A stretch of 64,000 nt of DNA from Pseudophaeobacter sp. (GCA_027019165.1 JALUXC010000024.1:62001-126000), one strand, 5' to 3'. Shown: positions 9,641 through 19,336, numbered from the stretch's first letter. Numbers and translations: made by a program. The notes: generated from the letters alone by a model not told the origin.

Positions 9641-9676
9641 GAAAATCAAAACGGTGGATTGGAGGCATTGATTTTC
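9641..9676. promoter_or_regulatory. Inverted repeat GAAAATCAA-N18-TTGATTTTC upstream of the monooxygenase gene
   Basis: Perfect 9-bp arms in the intergenic region upstream of the gene starting at 9589. Confidence 0.5.
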
Positions 9677-9692
9677 ACAATACCACAGCACC

Positions 9693-10613
9693 TTAGAAGG
9701 GATGATCTCCCAACGTGGACGCAGCCCTTTCGAATGCGGAGCGCAACCACATCAGGCCTGTATCCTGTTCTCGGTAGCTGTGCCATTGCAAGGCCTGCCG
9801 AAACACCGCCTGATCAAATGGCAGAGGAAAGACATCGATGGTTGCATTCTGCCCCACCACCATGGCCAGCTTTCCATGCACGGTCGCAAGTTTGTCCGTC
9901 CCGCTCAGCAGATGCGGCAGCGTCGAAAAGGAGAACGTCGTCGCAATGATGTTTCGCTCGACCCCAGCCATCTGTACCAGGGTTTCTTCCGCCGCCACCT
10001 GATCGCTGTTGGGGGGGCGCATTGCGACATGTTCGGCCTCTGCATATCGCTGGCGGGTCATCGGCTGACCTGCATGCACGCTGTTGGAGCAGGCTATGAC
10101 CACATATTCGTCCTCGAACAGGAGAGAAGACGGATGATCCTTTGACAGCATGACCTCAGGCGAAACCAGCAGATCAGCAGCCCCCCGCTCCAGCATGATC
10201 GCGGGTTTCTCGGTTTGCGACAAAAAGTTGATCTTGCAGGCTGCCCGGTCCTTTTCAAATTCCCGGAGCACCGCAGCGCCCAAAACACGCAGGGTGTAAT
10301 CGGACACCAGCACGTTAAAAGTCCGCGTCGAAACCGACGGATCGAATTCCGGGTGTTCTTCGATGGTGGCTTCGATCCTGACAAGAATATCCCGTAATGG
10401 TCCCTGCATCGCTTCTGCGCGCGGGGTCAACTCCATCCTCTTGCCGACCAGGACAAGAAGAGGATCATCGAAATGCTGCCGCAACCGGTTAAGGGCGTTG
10501 GACATGGCCGATTGGCTCATGAACATCTTGTCGGCGGCCGCACTGACGGACCGCAGTGTCATCATGTGATCAAGGGCGACCAAAAGATTGAGATCCAGCT
10601 TTTTGAAGCGCAT
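9693..10613 (-). CDS. LysR family transcriptional regulator
   Basis: N-terminal HTH KLDLNLLVALDHMMTLRSVSAAADKMFMSQSAMSNALNRLRQHFDDPLLV. Confidence 0.93.
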   Translation of the reverse strand: MRFKKLDLNLLVALDHMMTLRSVSAAADKMFMSQSAMSNALNRLRQHFDDPLLVLVGKRMELTPRAEAMQGPLRDILVRIEATIEEHPEFDPSVSTRTFNVLVSDYTLRVLGAAVLREFEKDRAACKINFLSQTEKPAIMLERGAADLLVSPEVMLSKDHPSSLLFEDEYVVIACSNSVHAGQPMTRQRYAEAEHVAMRPPNSDQVAAEETLVQMAGVERNIIATTFSFSTLPHLLSGTDKLATVHGKLAMVVGQNATIDVFPLPFDQAVFRQALQWHSYREQDTGLMWLRSAFERAASTLGDHPF

Positions 10614-10729
10614 CAGATTTCCTCCCGCATCAGCAATTCACGAAATCAATTTACCCCATCCAGAATTGCAATTTTCCGAATGCCTAAGGCTTCGATAGCG
10701 TGCCGTCAAGAATTTGGAGGAGACGAGCT

Positions 10730-11659
10730 ATGCGCATCATCGGCCCGGATGAACTGATCTTCGGTGTGGACGATAAGGAGGCCTGCAGGGCTTTCCTGAG
10801 CGATTATGGGCTACAAGAGAAGCCCGGAGGGACCTTCGAGGCGCTGGACAAGACTGGGATCACGATCAAAGCCAAAGATGATCCATCGTTGCCTGCGCCT
10901 CTCAGAACCTCGACCCTGCTGCGCCAGACCATCTGGGGCGTCGAGGACGAAGAAGCCTTGGATCAGATCGAAGCCGAGCTGTCCAAGGATCGCGAGGTAA
11001 TGCGCGACGAGAATGGCCGCCTGACCTGCAAGGATGATTGCGATTTCGAGATTGGCTTTCAGGTCACCCGGCGCATCAAGCTGGACCTGCCCCCCGAACG
11101 CATCAACTCGCCCGGCGCGGCACCGGGACGGGGGCCGAACGAGCTGGGCGCAAACCAGGATGCCCCGGCCCTGCCCCGCACGATGAGCCATATCGTCTAC
11201 TTCGTGCCGGACATGAACCGGATGGCGGATTTCTACATCAACCGGCTGAAGTTTGTGATCACCGACAAGTTCTCCAACAACGGACCGTTCCTGCGCCCTC
11301 AAAGCAATGATGACCATCACGTTCTGTTCATGATCCAGACCCCAGAGTACATGCAGGGGCTGGAACACGTGGCCTTCCACATGCAAGGGCCAACCGAGTT
11401 GATGCTGGCCGGCTCGCGCATGGTGCAAAAAGGCTACCAAAGCTTTTGGGGCCCCGGTCGGCACAAGTTCGGCTCAAACTGGTTCTGGTACTTCAACTCC
11501 CCCCTTGGCACCCATGTGGAATACGACGCCGACATGGATAAGCACGACGACAGCTGGCAGTATCGCGAGGTCGTAGCAAGCAAGGAAGCATCGCAGATGT
11601 TCCTTTTCGAAAATGTCGAAAAATGGATGCCGGGTGGGCCCCCTCCGGGCAAGGGCTGA
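10730..11659 (+). CDS. VOC family protein, extradiol ring-cleavage dioxygenase-like
   Basis: SHIVYFVPDMNRMADFYINRLKF, EHVAFHMQG, GTHVEYDADMD give candidate His/His/Glu metal ligands; RBS ggaggag. Confidence 0.82.
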   Translation: MRIIGPDELIFGVDDKEACRAFLSDYGLQEKPGGTFEALDKTGITIKAKDDPSLPAPLRTSTLLRQTIWGVEDEEALDQIEAELSKDREVMRDENGRLTCKDDCDFEIGFQVTRRIKLDLPPERINSPGAAPGRGPNELGANQDAPALPRTMSHIVYFVPDMNRMADFYINRLKFVITDKFSNNGPFLRPQSNDDHHVLFMIQTPEYMQGLEHVAFHMQGPTELMLAGSRMVQKGYQSFWGPGRHKFGSNWFWYFNSPLGTHVEYDADMDKHDDSWQYREVVASKEASQMFLFENVEKWMPGGPPPGKG

Positions 11660-11719
11660 GGCGACATCAGTCGTCTCTTTGCCGCCAAGGTCCCCGCCTG
11701 ACAAGGAACACGTTCTGAA

Positions 11720-12073
11720 GTGACACAAATACCCGTTGCCCACCGTTCCGAACCAATTTGCGCCTTGGACGATATTCCCGATGGCGGCTCACGGGGGGCA
11801 TGTCCAAGCCGGCGAGGCCGTGATCAGGTCCTGCTGATCCGTCAGGGGCCGCGTGTCTACGGCTATGTGAACAACTGCCCCCATTACGACCGGGCGCCGC
11901 TTGGCTGGAAGAAGGATGAATTCCTGTCAGGGGACCGTCGGCATATCATGTGTGCCGCCCATGGCGCCTTGTTCCGCATTACCGATGGGACCTGCGAAGT
12001 TGGACCGTGCCTTGGCCAGAAACTGACACCCGTTCCGATCAAGGTCGAGAACGGGCTTTTGTTTTTCGCCTGA
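11720..12073 (+). CDS. Rieske [2Fe-2S] ferredoxin-like protein
   Basis: NNCPHYDRAPLGW and CAAHGALFRITDGTCEVGPC (CxH...CxxH). Confidence 0.87.
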   Translation: MTQIPVAHRSEPICALDDIPDGGSRGACPSRRGRDQVLLIRQGPRVYGYVNNCPHYDRAPLGWKKDEFLSGDRRHIMCAAHGALFRITDGTCEVGPCLGQKLTPVPIKVENGLLFFA

Positions 12074-12243
12074 TCTCATCCTCTGACATGTTCTACGGCC
12101 ACCCAGCATCCACCTGCTGAATACTCGATATGATGAATTAAAATTTCATATTTTTCATACACTTATTAGAATTACCCCACGACCCCGAGTGGGGAGGTTG
12201 GCGTGAGGGACGGCAATCATCTCGGGGAACTGGGAGGAACACC

Positions 12244-13347
12244 ATGAAGATGAATTTGATGGCCGCGGCAGCGGTCTCTGTAGGTATGCCTTGCGCCCTT
12301 CTGGCCGGAGGCCACGATGGATCCGGCGGGCATGGGGCACCCGGAGCGCCGGGTGCCCCCCGCGGAGCACCGCCACCATTTGTGCTGTCTCAGATCAACC
12401 TGAGTAAGGCGGGCCTGCTGATGCCCTACTATTCGGAAACGCAATTCGGGATGACGCAGGCGCGGGTCGGCCAGAACCGGTCACGGATCGGCGCGGTCGG
12501 CGCTGGCTCTCCCTCTGTCGGCCACGAGAACCAGGCCTTTACCCTGATCGCGCCAATCTATGCCCGCAAAAAAGTTGGCCCTGGCAATGGCTACCTGACC
12601 TTCAAGCTGGTGGGTGTGGACAGTGACGAGCGTCCCAATCTCGTCGAGGAGGACTCGCACTCAACCGCCTTTTCTGTCGGCTATCAGAACTTCTATTCGC
12701 CAACCGCGATGTATGCTTTCCAGATCGAATACAAGGATTTCAGCCTGGAGAGTTCCGCGATCACAATCGACCGGGAATCTGTTCAACTGCGGTTTGATTA
12801 CGCCAATGCCTTCTCCGAGCGATGGGGCGTTCATGCGCGGGCGCTCTATTCCATGGGTGACAACGATCTGCTCATCAAGGGGCCAAGCATCACGGAATCC
12901 CAGCCTGACGACTACCTGTACCTTGAGGCAAACCTTGTCGGCACTTTCAAGTCCGGTCAGCTGGGCCTCGTGCCTCAGGGCTGGACGCTGCACCCTCAGA
13001 TCGGCATCAGCTTTCAGCGCAACTGGGAAAAAGACACGACAAACAGCGTCGGCGCGCCTGTGAGCGGATCAACCGATGACCAGGGATCGGTCCTTGCCCT
13101 GGCCAAGTTTGAAAAGAACACCCATCCCGGAGGCTGGGCCCCCTACTTCGAGTTTGGTCTCGAGCATGTCTACAAGGATGATCTCGACCTCTACAGCAAT
13201 GAAACCAGCTATGTGGTCGGCGGCTTTGGTGTCACGCGCGTGTCGAAATCAGGCACTGCTCTGATCGCAGCCTTTCAGCGGCGCCATGGTTTCAAAGGCG
13301 AACGAATTTTCGACGAACTGGTGCTGAGCGCGAATATCTCGTTTTGA
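12244..13347 (+). CDS. Putative outer-membrane beta-barrel protein (aromatic pathway porin-like)
   Basis: Signal peptide, alternating aromatic/hydrophobic strands, terminal Phe (LSANISF). Confidence 0.65.
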   Translation: MKMNLMAAAAVSVGMPCALLAGGHDGSGGHGAPGAPGAPRGAPPPFVLSQINLSKAGLLMPYYSETQFGMTQARVGQNRSRIGAVGAGSPSVGHENQAFTLIAPIYARKKVGPGNGYLTFKLVGVDSDERPNLVEEDSHSTAFSVGYQNFYSPTAMYAFQIEYKDFSLESSAITIDRESVQLRFDYANAFSERWGVHARALYSMGDNDLLIKGPSITESQPDDYLYLEANLVGTFKSGQLGLVPQGWTLHPQIGISFQRNWEKDTTNSVGAPVSGSTDDQGSVLALAKFEKNTHPGGWAPYFEFGLEHVYKDDLDLYSNETSYVVGGFGVTRVSKSGTALIAAFQRRHGFKGERIFDELVLSANISF

Positions 13348-13365
13348 ACCTGAGCCGGAAACAGC

Positions 13366-13404
13366 AAGGAGGAGCGGCGCTGTCGCTCCTCCTTCTTTTT
13401 TTGT
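13366..13404 (+). terminator. Intrinsic terminator after the outer-membrane protein gene
   Basis: AAGGAGGAGCG / CGCTCCTCCTT stem followed by a T-rich tract. Confidence 0.8.
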
Positions 13405-13444
13405 CCGGGGCCCAAGTTCTTTGTCCGTTTGGGCCTTTTAGGGG

Positions 13445-14404
13445 TCAGGCCTGAACGATCTGCTGATCGATCGGTCCGAACAGCGGGCTGCCATCCGCCG
13501 CCAGGCATTCCATTCGCACACGGTCCCCAAAGTGCATAAAATCAGTGCGCGGCGCACCATGGTCCAGGATCTCGATCCCGCGGCGCTCGGCGATACAGGC
13601 GGAGCCGATATCACGGAAATTCTCATTGGACACCGTTCCAGAGCCAATGATCGTCCCCGCTGGCAGGGCACGAGAATAGGCCGCATGCGCCACAAGATCA
13701 TCAAACCCAAAGCTCATGTGATAGCCGTTCGGCGCGCCAAAGTCTTCGCCATTCCAAGCCACATTCAGGGGCAGGTCCACGCGGGCATCACGCCAGGCCG
13801 CGCCCAACTCGTCAGGAGTCACGACCACAGGTGCCATCGAACAGGCCGGCTTGCATTGCAGGACCCCGAACATCTTTTTCATTTCCATGGGGCCGATCTT
13901 GCGCAGGGACCAGTCGTTGATCTGCCCCACGAGCACGATATAGTCGCGCGGATCCCCGGTGGCGCCCATGGGCACCGCCTTGGTGATGACGCCAAACTCA
14001 CCTTCGAAATCGATGCCATCCTCTTCGGTCCGAAAAACGACATCTGCGGCTGGTGGATAGAACTGGTTCGACAAGCCCTGATACATCAGCGGCTTGCCAT
14101 CATCCGGGATATCAAGGTCAAAGATCTTGTCCAGAAGGTTCCCGTGGCTCTCAAAGGCCGACCCATCCAGCCATTGCCAGGCGCGCGGCAGCGGTGCCAG
14201 GGCCGTGGAGGGGTCAAAGGGCGCTCCGCCCCCGGCGTTCAGCGCGTCGTATTCGGCCTGCAAGGCCGGTGTCAGTGCGTCCCAGTCCTCCAACGCCGCC
14301 TGCAGTGTTGGCGCGGCCTCGGACGGGATGCAGCGGCAGTTGTCGCGGCTGACGATGTGCAAACGCCCATCGGGGGTGCCATCGGGCAAAGTGGCAAATC
14401 TCAT
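13445..14404 (-). CDS. Fumarylacetoacetate hydrolase family protein
   Basis: DVVFRTEEDGIDFEGEFGVI, GTIIGSGTVSNENF, GDRVRMECLAADGSPLFGPIDQ. Confidence 0.82.
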   Translation of the reverse strand: MRFATLPDGTPDGRLHIVSRDNCRCIPSEAAPTLQAALEDWDALTPALQAEYDALNAGGGAPFDPSTALAPLPRAWQWLDGSAFESHGNLLDKIFDLDIPDDGKPLMYQGLSNQFYPPAADVVFRTEEDGIDFEGEFGVITKAVPMGATGDPRDYIVLVGQINDWSLRKIGPMEMKKMFGVLQCKPACSMAPVVVTPDELGAAWRDARVDLPLNVAWNGEDFGAPNGYHMSFGFDDLVAHAAYSRALPAGTIIGSGTVSNENFRDIGSACIAERRGIEILDHGAPRTDFMHFGDRVRMECLAADGSPLFGPIDQQIVQA

Positions 14405-14418
14405 GGTCTCTCCTCCAG

Positions 14419-15327
14419 CTATTCAAAGGCTCTGCTGACCAGCGCGTCCACGTCTGCATCCCGGCTGAAGCCAAGCGCATCTGCGGTCTCGGTCACAAGT
14501 GGGGGGTGCGAGCCAAACAGGGCAACGATCTGCGGGTCCGGATCATAGCGAACGGTCGATCCGCTGTCCGGGAACCGCCGCCTCAACGCGGCAACCAGTT
14601 CGGCAAAACGAACCCGAAGCGCGGGCAGCGTAAAAGCGCGCCGCGCGCCAATTTCAGGGCACAGCGCCGCCTCGACAAAGTTCGAGGCCACCGTGTCGCG
14701 GCTGGCCATCCAGGTTGTACTGTCTTCACTGACCGGCAGGGTGATGTCTTCGCCCCGGGCAACTGCGTAGAACAGGCGCGACATGAAGGCCGTCTTCAAC
14801 GCAGGGTTCACCCCATCGCGGGCCATCACGCCTGCCGGGCGCAGGCTGACCGCATCAAGCCACTCCCGGCGGGCAAAATTGGACAGAAGGACTTCGATCA
14901 TGACCTTCTGCGCGCCGTAAACCATCTGCGGAGCCAAAGGCGTCGCATCGTTCACCACAGCGGGGAGCGGATCGCCATAGGCCGCCACGGTCGAGGCATT
15001 CACGAAACGGGTTTGCGGCGCGCTCGCCCTGAGGTAGTCGATCAGATCAAGCGTCGCGTCAATGTTGACTTGCCGGGCCAGCGGGTAGTTGTCTTCTGCG
15101 GCCCCGCCCAGAACAGCCGCAAGAAAGATCACGGACGACACGCCATCCAGCCCCCGCGAAATGATCTCAGCGTCAGAGAAGTTGCCCTGAAATGTCGTGA
15201 CATTCGGCATCCGAGGCATCTCAACCCGGTCTATCGCATGGACTGCCGAGACGTCGCTGGAGGCCAACAGAAGTTGCGTGACCCTTTGGCCCACAAATCC
15301 GCCAGCCCCGATGACCGCAACCTTCAT
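14419..15327 (-). CDS. NAD-dependent epimerase/dehydratase (SDR)
   Basis: MKVAVIGAGGFVGQRVTQLLLAS, FVNASTVAAYGDP, YGAQKVMIEVLL (YxxxK). Confidence 0.88.
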   Translation of the reverse strand: MKVAVIGAGGFVGQRVTQLLLASSDVSAVHAIDRVEMPRMPNVTTFQGNFSDAEIISRGLDGVSSVIFLAAVLGGAAEDNYPLARQVNIDATLDLIDYLRASAPQTRFVNASTVAAYGDPLPAVVNDATPLAPQMVYGAQKVMIEVLLSNFARREWLDAVSLRPAGVMARDGVNPALKTAFMSRLFYAVARGEDITLPVSEDSTTWMASRDTVASNFVEAALCPEIGARRAFTLPALRVRFAELVAALRRRFPDSGSTVRYDPDPQIVALFGSHPPLVTETADALGFSRDADVDALVSRAFE

Positions 15328-15397
15328 GCCGCACCTTTACATTGGTGTTTGAAAGCGGTGCTTTTGCCGGTCTTGATGATCTGAGAGGCGCACATCG

Positions 15398-15844
15398 TCA
15401 GGGCCGCTCGACGCTGGAGATGACACCGGACTGGAACATTTCCATTTTCCCAGGCATCAGCGCAGAGGCGAAAATCGCCTTCTGATCCAGATCCAGGATC
15501 AATGCCACATGGCCGATGCGGCCGGGAACCAACCAGTGCACGAGGTAGCTATCCTCTTTGATCGGGCGGGCCAGATAGGGCACCGTCAAAGTCGGCGCCG
15601 GCGTATCGAGCTGAGAAAAAGATACCCGGTCATCGTAGAATTTCAGCCTGTAGGCCCGACCACTGTCGTAGGTGTACTCCACTTCAAGACCGTCCAGATT
15701 GGCCAGGTCCTGCCGGTCGATCTCATCCGGGAACGTGCCTTCCGGGATCATCGGCGGTTTGGTCAGGATCTCTGGCTTTTGCGCCTCAGAAACTGAGGCA
15801 CTCAGCAGTAGCGCAAAGGTCGCCGCCATCAGGTTTTTCATCAC
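15398..15844 (-). CDS. Secreted MoaF-like/calycin-type protein
   Basis: Signal peptide; LEVEYTYDSGRAYRLKFYDDRVSF...YLVHWLVPGRIGHVALILDLDQKAIFASALMPG. Confidence 0.55.
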   Translation of the reverse strand: MMKNLMAATFALLLSASVSEAQKPEILTKPPMIPEGTFPDEIDRQDLANLDGLEVEYTYDSGRAYRLKFYDDRVSFSQLDTPAPTLTVPYLARPIKEDSYLVHWLVPGRIGHVALILDLDQKAIFASALMPGKMEMFQSGVISSVERP

Positions 15845-15868
15845 GTCCTCCCCTAATTGAATGCTCCA

Positions 15869-16876
15869 TCACCATCCAAGCAAGGCTTGCCCGGCGACCG
15901 GGCTCTGGAACACCGGAATGCGTGTCCCCTGTAGCGAGCCGAGATAGACAGTGCACAAATCCGCCCCTCCAAACGTGAGCGAGGCCATCCAGCGGCACAG
16001 TGTCCCGCCCGCCGCGCCCATCAGAGCCGGGGTGATCTCATTGCGCTCCCAGGCTGCATCCAGGGCCGCCAAGGCCGCGGCATCGCCGCCAAGGTCGAGA
16101 ATGGTGAGAAGATCACCCTGCGGCGTGATCGCCACCAGACGATCAGCCATGATCAGGGTGGTCCAAAGGTTGCCATAAGCATCAAAAGCGATCCCATCGT
16201 TGAAACCGCCAAGGTTCTCGGGGCCATAGATCTGGCGCTCGACCAGTTCATCGCCTTGAACGCGGAACCGCGTCACGCGCCGTGCGCTGGTTTCAGCCAC
16301 GTAAAGCCATCCCTCCTCCGGATCGAACCGCAGCTCATTGGTGCCACACAGCCCATCGGCGACAATACGGGCACCGCGCTCATCGATCAGCGCGATATAT
16401 CCATCATGGCTGAGGTCCTTGAAATGATCCGTCCAGGGCTGTTTCTGCGTTGTCACTGTCAGCCAGAGCCGCCCCTTGCTGTCTCGCGTGACGAAATTGG
16501 CCTTGCCGATGCGGCGTCCCTCGATGTGGTCCAACAGCACCGTCGTTTCACCATCCCGGGTCATGCGCTCTAACTGCTCTGTCCCCCAGTTGGCAATCAG
16601 GATTGAGCCGTCCGCGTCAAAGGCCAGCCCATTGGGCAGGCTGCCCTCGGCCTGGATCAGACGGCTCTCATAATCGCTCGCCGTGTTGGGTGCGGCTTGG
16701 TCCTGAAGGATCAGCTCCTGCGTGCCATCCGGATCGATCCGGGTGATCCCACCCCGGCCATCGGCGACCCACAGGGTCCCGTCCCGCTCGGCAAGAATGC
16801 ATTCGGGTCGTTCCAAGCCTTCTCCGACGAACCGCAGCTCGGCCGGATCCACCTGAAAGCCGATGAGCGGGTTCAT
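15869..16876 (-). CDS. SMP-30/gluconolactonase-like lactonase
   Basis: GLERPECILAERDGTLWVADGRGGITRIDPDG; NGLAFDADGSILIANWG; GFNDGIAFDAYGNLW. Confidence 0.87.
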   Translation of the reverse strand: MNPLIGFQVDPAELRFVGEGLERPECILAERDGTLWVADGRGGITRIDPDGTQELILQDQAAPNTASDYESRLIQAEGSLPNGLAFDADGSILIANWGTEQLERMTRDGETTVLLDHIEGRRIGKANFVTRDSKGRLWLTVTTQKQPWTDHFKDLSHDGYIALIDERGARIVADGLCGTNELRFDPEEGWLYVAETSARRVTRFRVQGDELVERQIYGPENLGGFNDGIAFDAYGNLWTTLIMADRLVAITPQGDLLTILDLGGDAAALAALDAAWERNEITPALMGAAGGTLCRWMASLTFGGADLCTVYLGSLQGTRIPVFQSPVAGQALLGW

Positions 16877-18030
16877 GCGGTGCGCCCGCCCAGCGTTTCC
16901 GCCACCCAGTCCGAGATATAGGCCCCGGCGTTGGCAGAGTTGTCAAAGCTGGAATGCTGAACCCCGCCGGTGCGCTCATCAAAGATCTTCAACTCCCGTT
17001 TCGGAGAGTTCACCAGCTGTTCGTAGGTTTCATATGCCCATTTCAAAGGGATCTGGCTGTCATGCTTGCCGTGGGTCACCAGGAACGGCACTTTGATCCG
17101 GTCGAGGATACCATGCAGATGCATCTGCTCGGCCTTCTCCATGAACTCTTCGTTGGTTTCCACCCCGAACACCCACCGCGCATGGGCCCAGTAATGCGGC
17201 ACCGGAAAGTTGCCTTCCTTCTCGAGCCGCCGCTTTTGCACGTCGCGCCAGTCGTGGTTCGCCCCCCAGGTGACACCCATGGCAAAGCGCGGCTCAAAGG
17301 CCACCGCACGCGGACAATAATAACCGCCCAGGCTGACCCCGTGCAGGCCAATCCGCTTGGCATCCACATCGTCGCGGGTTTCCAGATAGTCCACCACTTT
17401 CGAGGCCCAATGCTCACTGTCGTAGCGGGCATGAAGCCCGCGCAGACGCAGCGCATCACCGGTGCCGGGCTGGTCAATGACCAACGAGGCAACCCCGCGT
17501 TTGGCCAGCCAATCGGGCATGCCGACCATGGTCACCATCTCTTTGATACTGTCAAACCCATTGACCTGAACCAGGATGGGCTGAGGTCCTTCGACGCCAA
17601 TCGCGGGCCGGAAAATCCCGCTGAGATAGGTGTCACCATAGGGGATCTTGACCAATTCAATCTCGGGCCTGGACAGGGCCACCCCCCGCCCAAAGGTATC
17701 CAGCATGTCGCGGTAAAGCGCTACGCGCCCTTCCGATCCATGGGCCAGCATCCGTTCGGCGATCATCATGTAATTCGACGCCCGCAGGTATTTTTCGCCC
17801 GCTGAAATCATCCGGCCAAGGGTCTCGTCCTCGGCAGCCAGATCAACCAGCTTCTCTGCCATGCCCACCCAGGCTTGGCGAAAAGCTGCGGTCCCTTCGG
17901 CATCAGGCTGCTCGGACGCCGCTACGAGCGGGCCGCACATTTCCTGCATCTCGCCCATCTTCGCCCCCATCTCGATGGACAGGTTTACAGACAGATCCCA
18001 GACGTAGTTCTTTGGAAAAAATCGAAACAT
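16873..18030 (-). CDS. Alpha/beta hydrolase resembling the 2,6-dihydroxypseudooxynicotine hydrolase/FrsA-like group
   Basis: GVSLGGYYCPRAVAFEPRFAMGVTWGA nucleophile elbow, VTHGKHDSQIPL, long helical N-terminal domain; RBS gggagg upstream of 18030. Confidence 0.75.
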   Translation of the reverse strand: MFRFFPKNYVWDLSVNLSIEMGAKMGEMQEMCGPLVAASEQPDAEGTAAFRQAWVGMAEKLVDLAAEDETLGRMISAGEKYLRASNYMMIAERMLAHGSEGRVALYRDMLDTFGRGVALSRPEIELVKIPYGDTYLSGIFRPAIGVEGPQPILVQVNGFDSIKEMVTMVGMPDWLAKRGVASLVIDQPGTGDALRLRGLHARYDSEHWASKVVDYLETRDDVDAKRIGLHGVSLGGYYCPRAVAFEPRFAMGVTWGANHDWRDVQKRRLEKEGNFPVPHYWAHARWVFGVETNEEFMEKAEQMHLHGILDRIKVPFLVTHGKHDSQIPLKWAYETYEQLVNSPKRELKIFDERTGGVQHSSFDNSANAGAYISDWVAETLGGRTA

Positions 18031-18237
18031 GCGGCGCCTCCCGAACCTAATAGTCACGACGATGGCTAAGCAGTCCCCAGATATACATCAAATTAATTCA
18101 CTCAATCACCCTTATTGAAGCCACAAATACATACATTTCAACCGCACATTCACGGGAGTGATATCCATTCTTGAAACTCGAAATTATGAGAAACAGGATC
18201 GCCACGTTAGCGTCCCCCCATTCCAAGGGAGGACAAA

Positions 18238-19227
18238 ATGAAAACATCAGGGCTCATTGCCGCTGCGACTGCTGCCATCCTGTCAACCTCGGCACTCGCA
18301 GACAGTTTGACTTTCGCCACAACCAACCCAGAGATGCATCCGTTGAACACCGGCTTGATGACAACCTGGGCCGAAGAGATAAACCAGTCCGGCGCGCTCG
18401 ATATCACCCTTCGACACGGACCGATGATCGCAAATCACACCAATTTCTATGATCGGGTGATCGACGGCGTTGTCGATGGTGCCTGGGGCATGTCAGTGTT
18501 CAATCCCGGCAAGTTCACCAACTCCTTGATCATGGGCATCCCCTTTTATGTCCGCAGTGCCGAGGAAGGCTCGGTCGCGGCCTGCCGCCTATGGGAGGCG
18601 GGCCTGTTCGGAGATGACTATGACGATGTGCACCCCTTGTTCTTTGCACAATTTCCGAATGCCTCGTTTCACACGGTGGACACGCCGATCGATGGTCTGC
18701 GCGCGATGAACAGCCTGAGCGTCATTGCCTTGTCTCCCTCTGGGGCAGAGATCATCAAAGGCAATGGCGGCACCCCCCTGTCCGTCAATGTGACCGAAAT
18801 CTACGAAACGCTGGAACGCGGTATGGCAGATGCGCTTCTGTCCCCCTTTACCGTGATGCCGGCATTCCGCACGGATGAGCAGCTCAAGCATCACTATATT
18901 GCCCCTCTGGGCGGGGCGCTTGGCGTGGCGTTCATCTCGAAGGACGCCTATGAAGGCCTGTCAGAAGAGGCCAAAGCCGTAATCGCCCCGGTGTGCGAGA
19001 TGTCCCGCAAGGCCGGGAAATTCATCGACGGCTGGGAGGCTTCGGCTATCGAGATGATTGGGGCCAAAGACGGCCACACGATCGCCACCATGAGCGATGA
19101 AGAGGTTGCCGGCGCGATCTCATATGTCGGCGGGGACATTCTCGCAGGCATCGCTCAGAGCCTGCCGGGCGGCCAGCCGCTTGTGGATGGCTTGCTCGCG
19201 GCCCTTGAGACAGCCAAGACCAACTAG
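18238..19227 (+). CDS. TRAP transporter substrate-binding protein (DctP-type)
   Basis: Signal peptide; MTTWAEEINQSGALDITLRHG; GAWGMSVFNPGKFTNSLIMGIPF; NVTEIYETLERGMADALLSPFT. Confidence 0.82.
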   Translation: MKTSGLIAAATAAILSTSALADSLTFATTNPEMHPLNTGLMTTWAEEINQSGALDITLRHGPMIANHTNFYDRVIDGVVDGAWGMSVFNPGKFTNSLIMGIPFYVRSAEEGSVAACRLWEAGLFGDDYDDVHPLFFAQFPNASFHTVDTPIDGLRAMNSLSVIALSPSGAEIIKGNGGTPLSVNVTEIYETLERGMADALLSPFTVMPAFRTDEQLKHHYIAPLGGALGVAFISKDAYEGLSEEAKAVIAPVCEMSRKAGKFIDGWEASAIEMIGAKDGHTIATMSDEEVAGAISYVGGDILAGIAQSLPGGQPLVDGLLAALETAKTN

Positions 19228-19336
19228 GACGCCGCACCTCACAGGTTTTCAAGCCGAAACAAGCGGGGTTTGATGCACATCATAGGGCGTTGACAAAAAA
19301 AGAAACTTAAGCCCAACCACCCAGAACCAAACCTTT

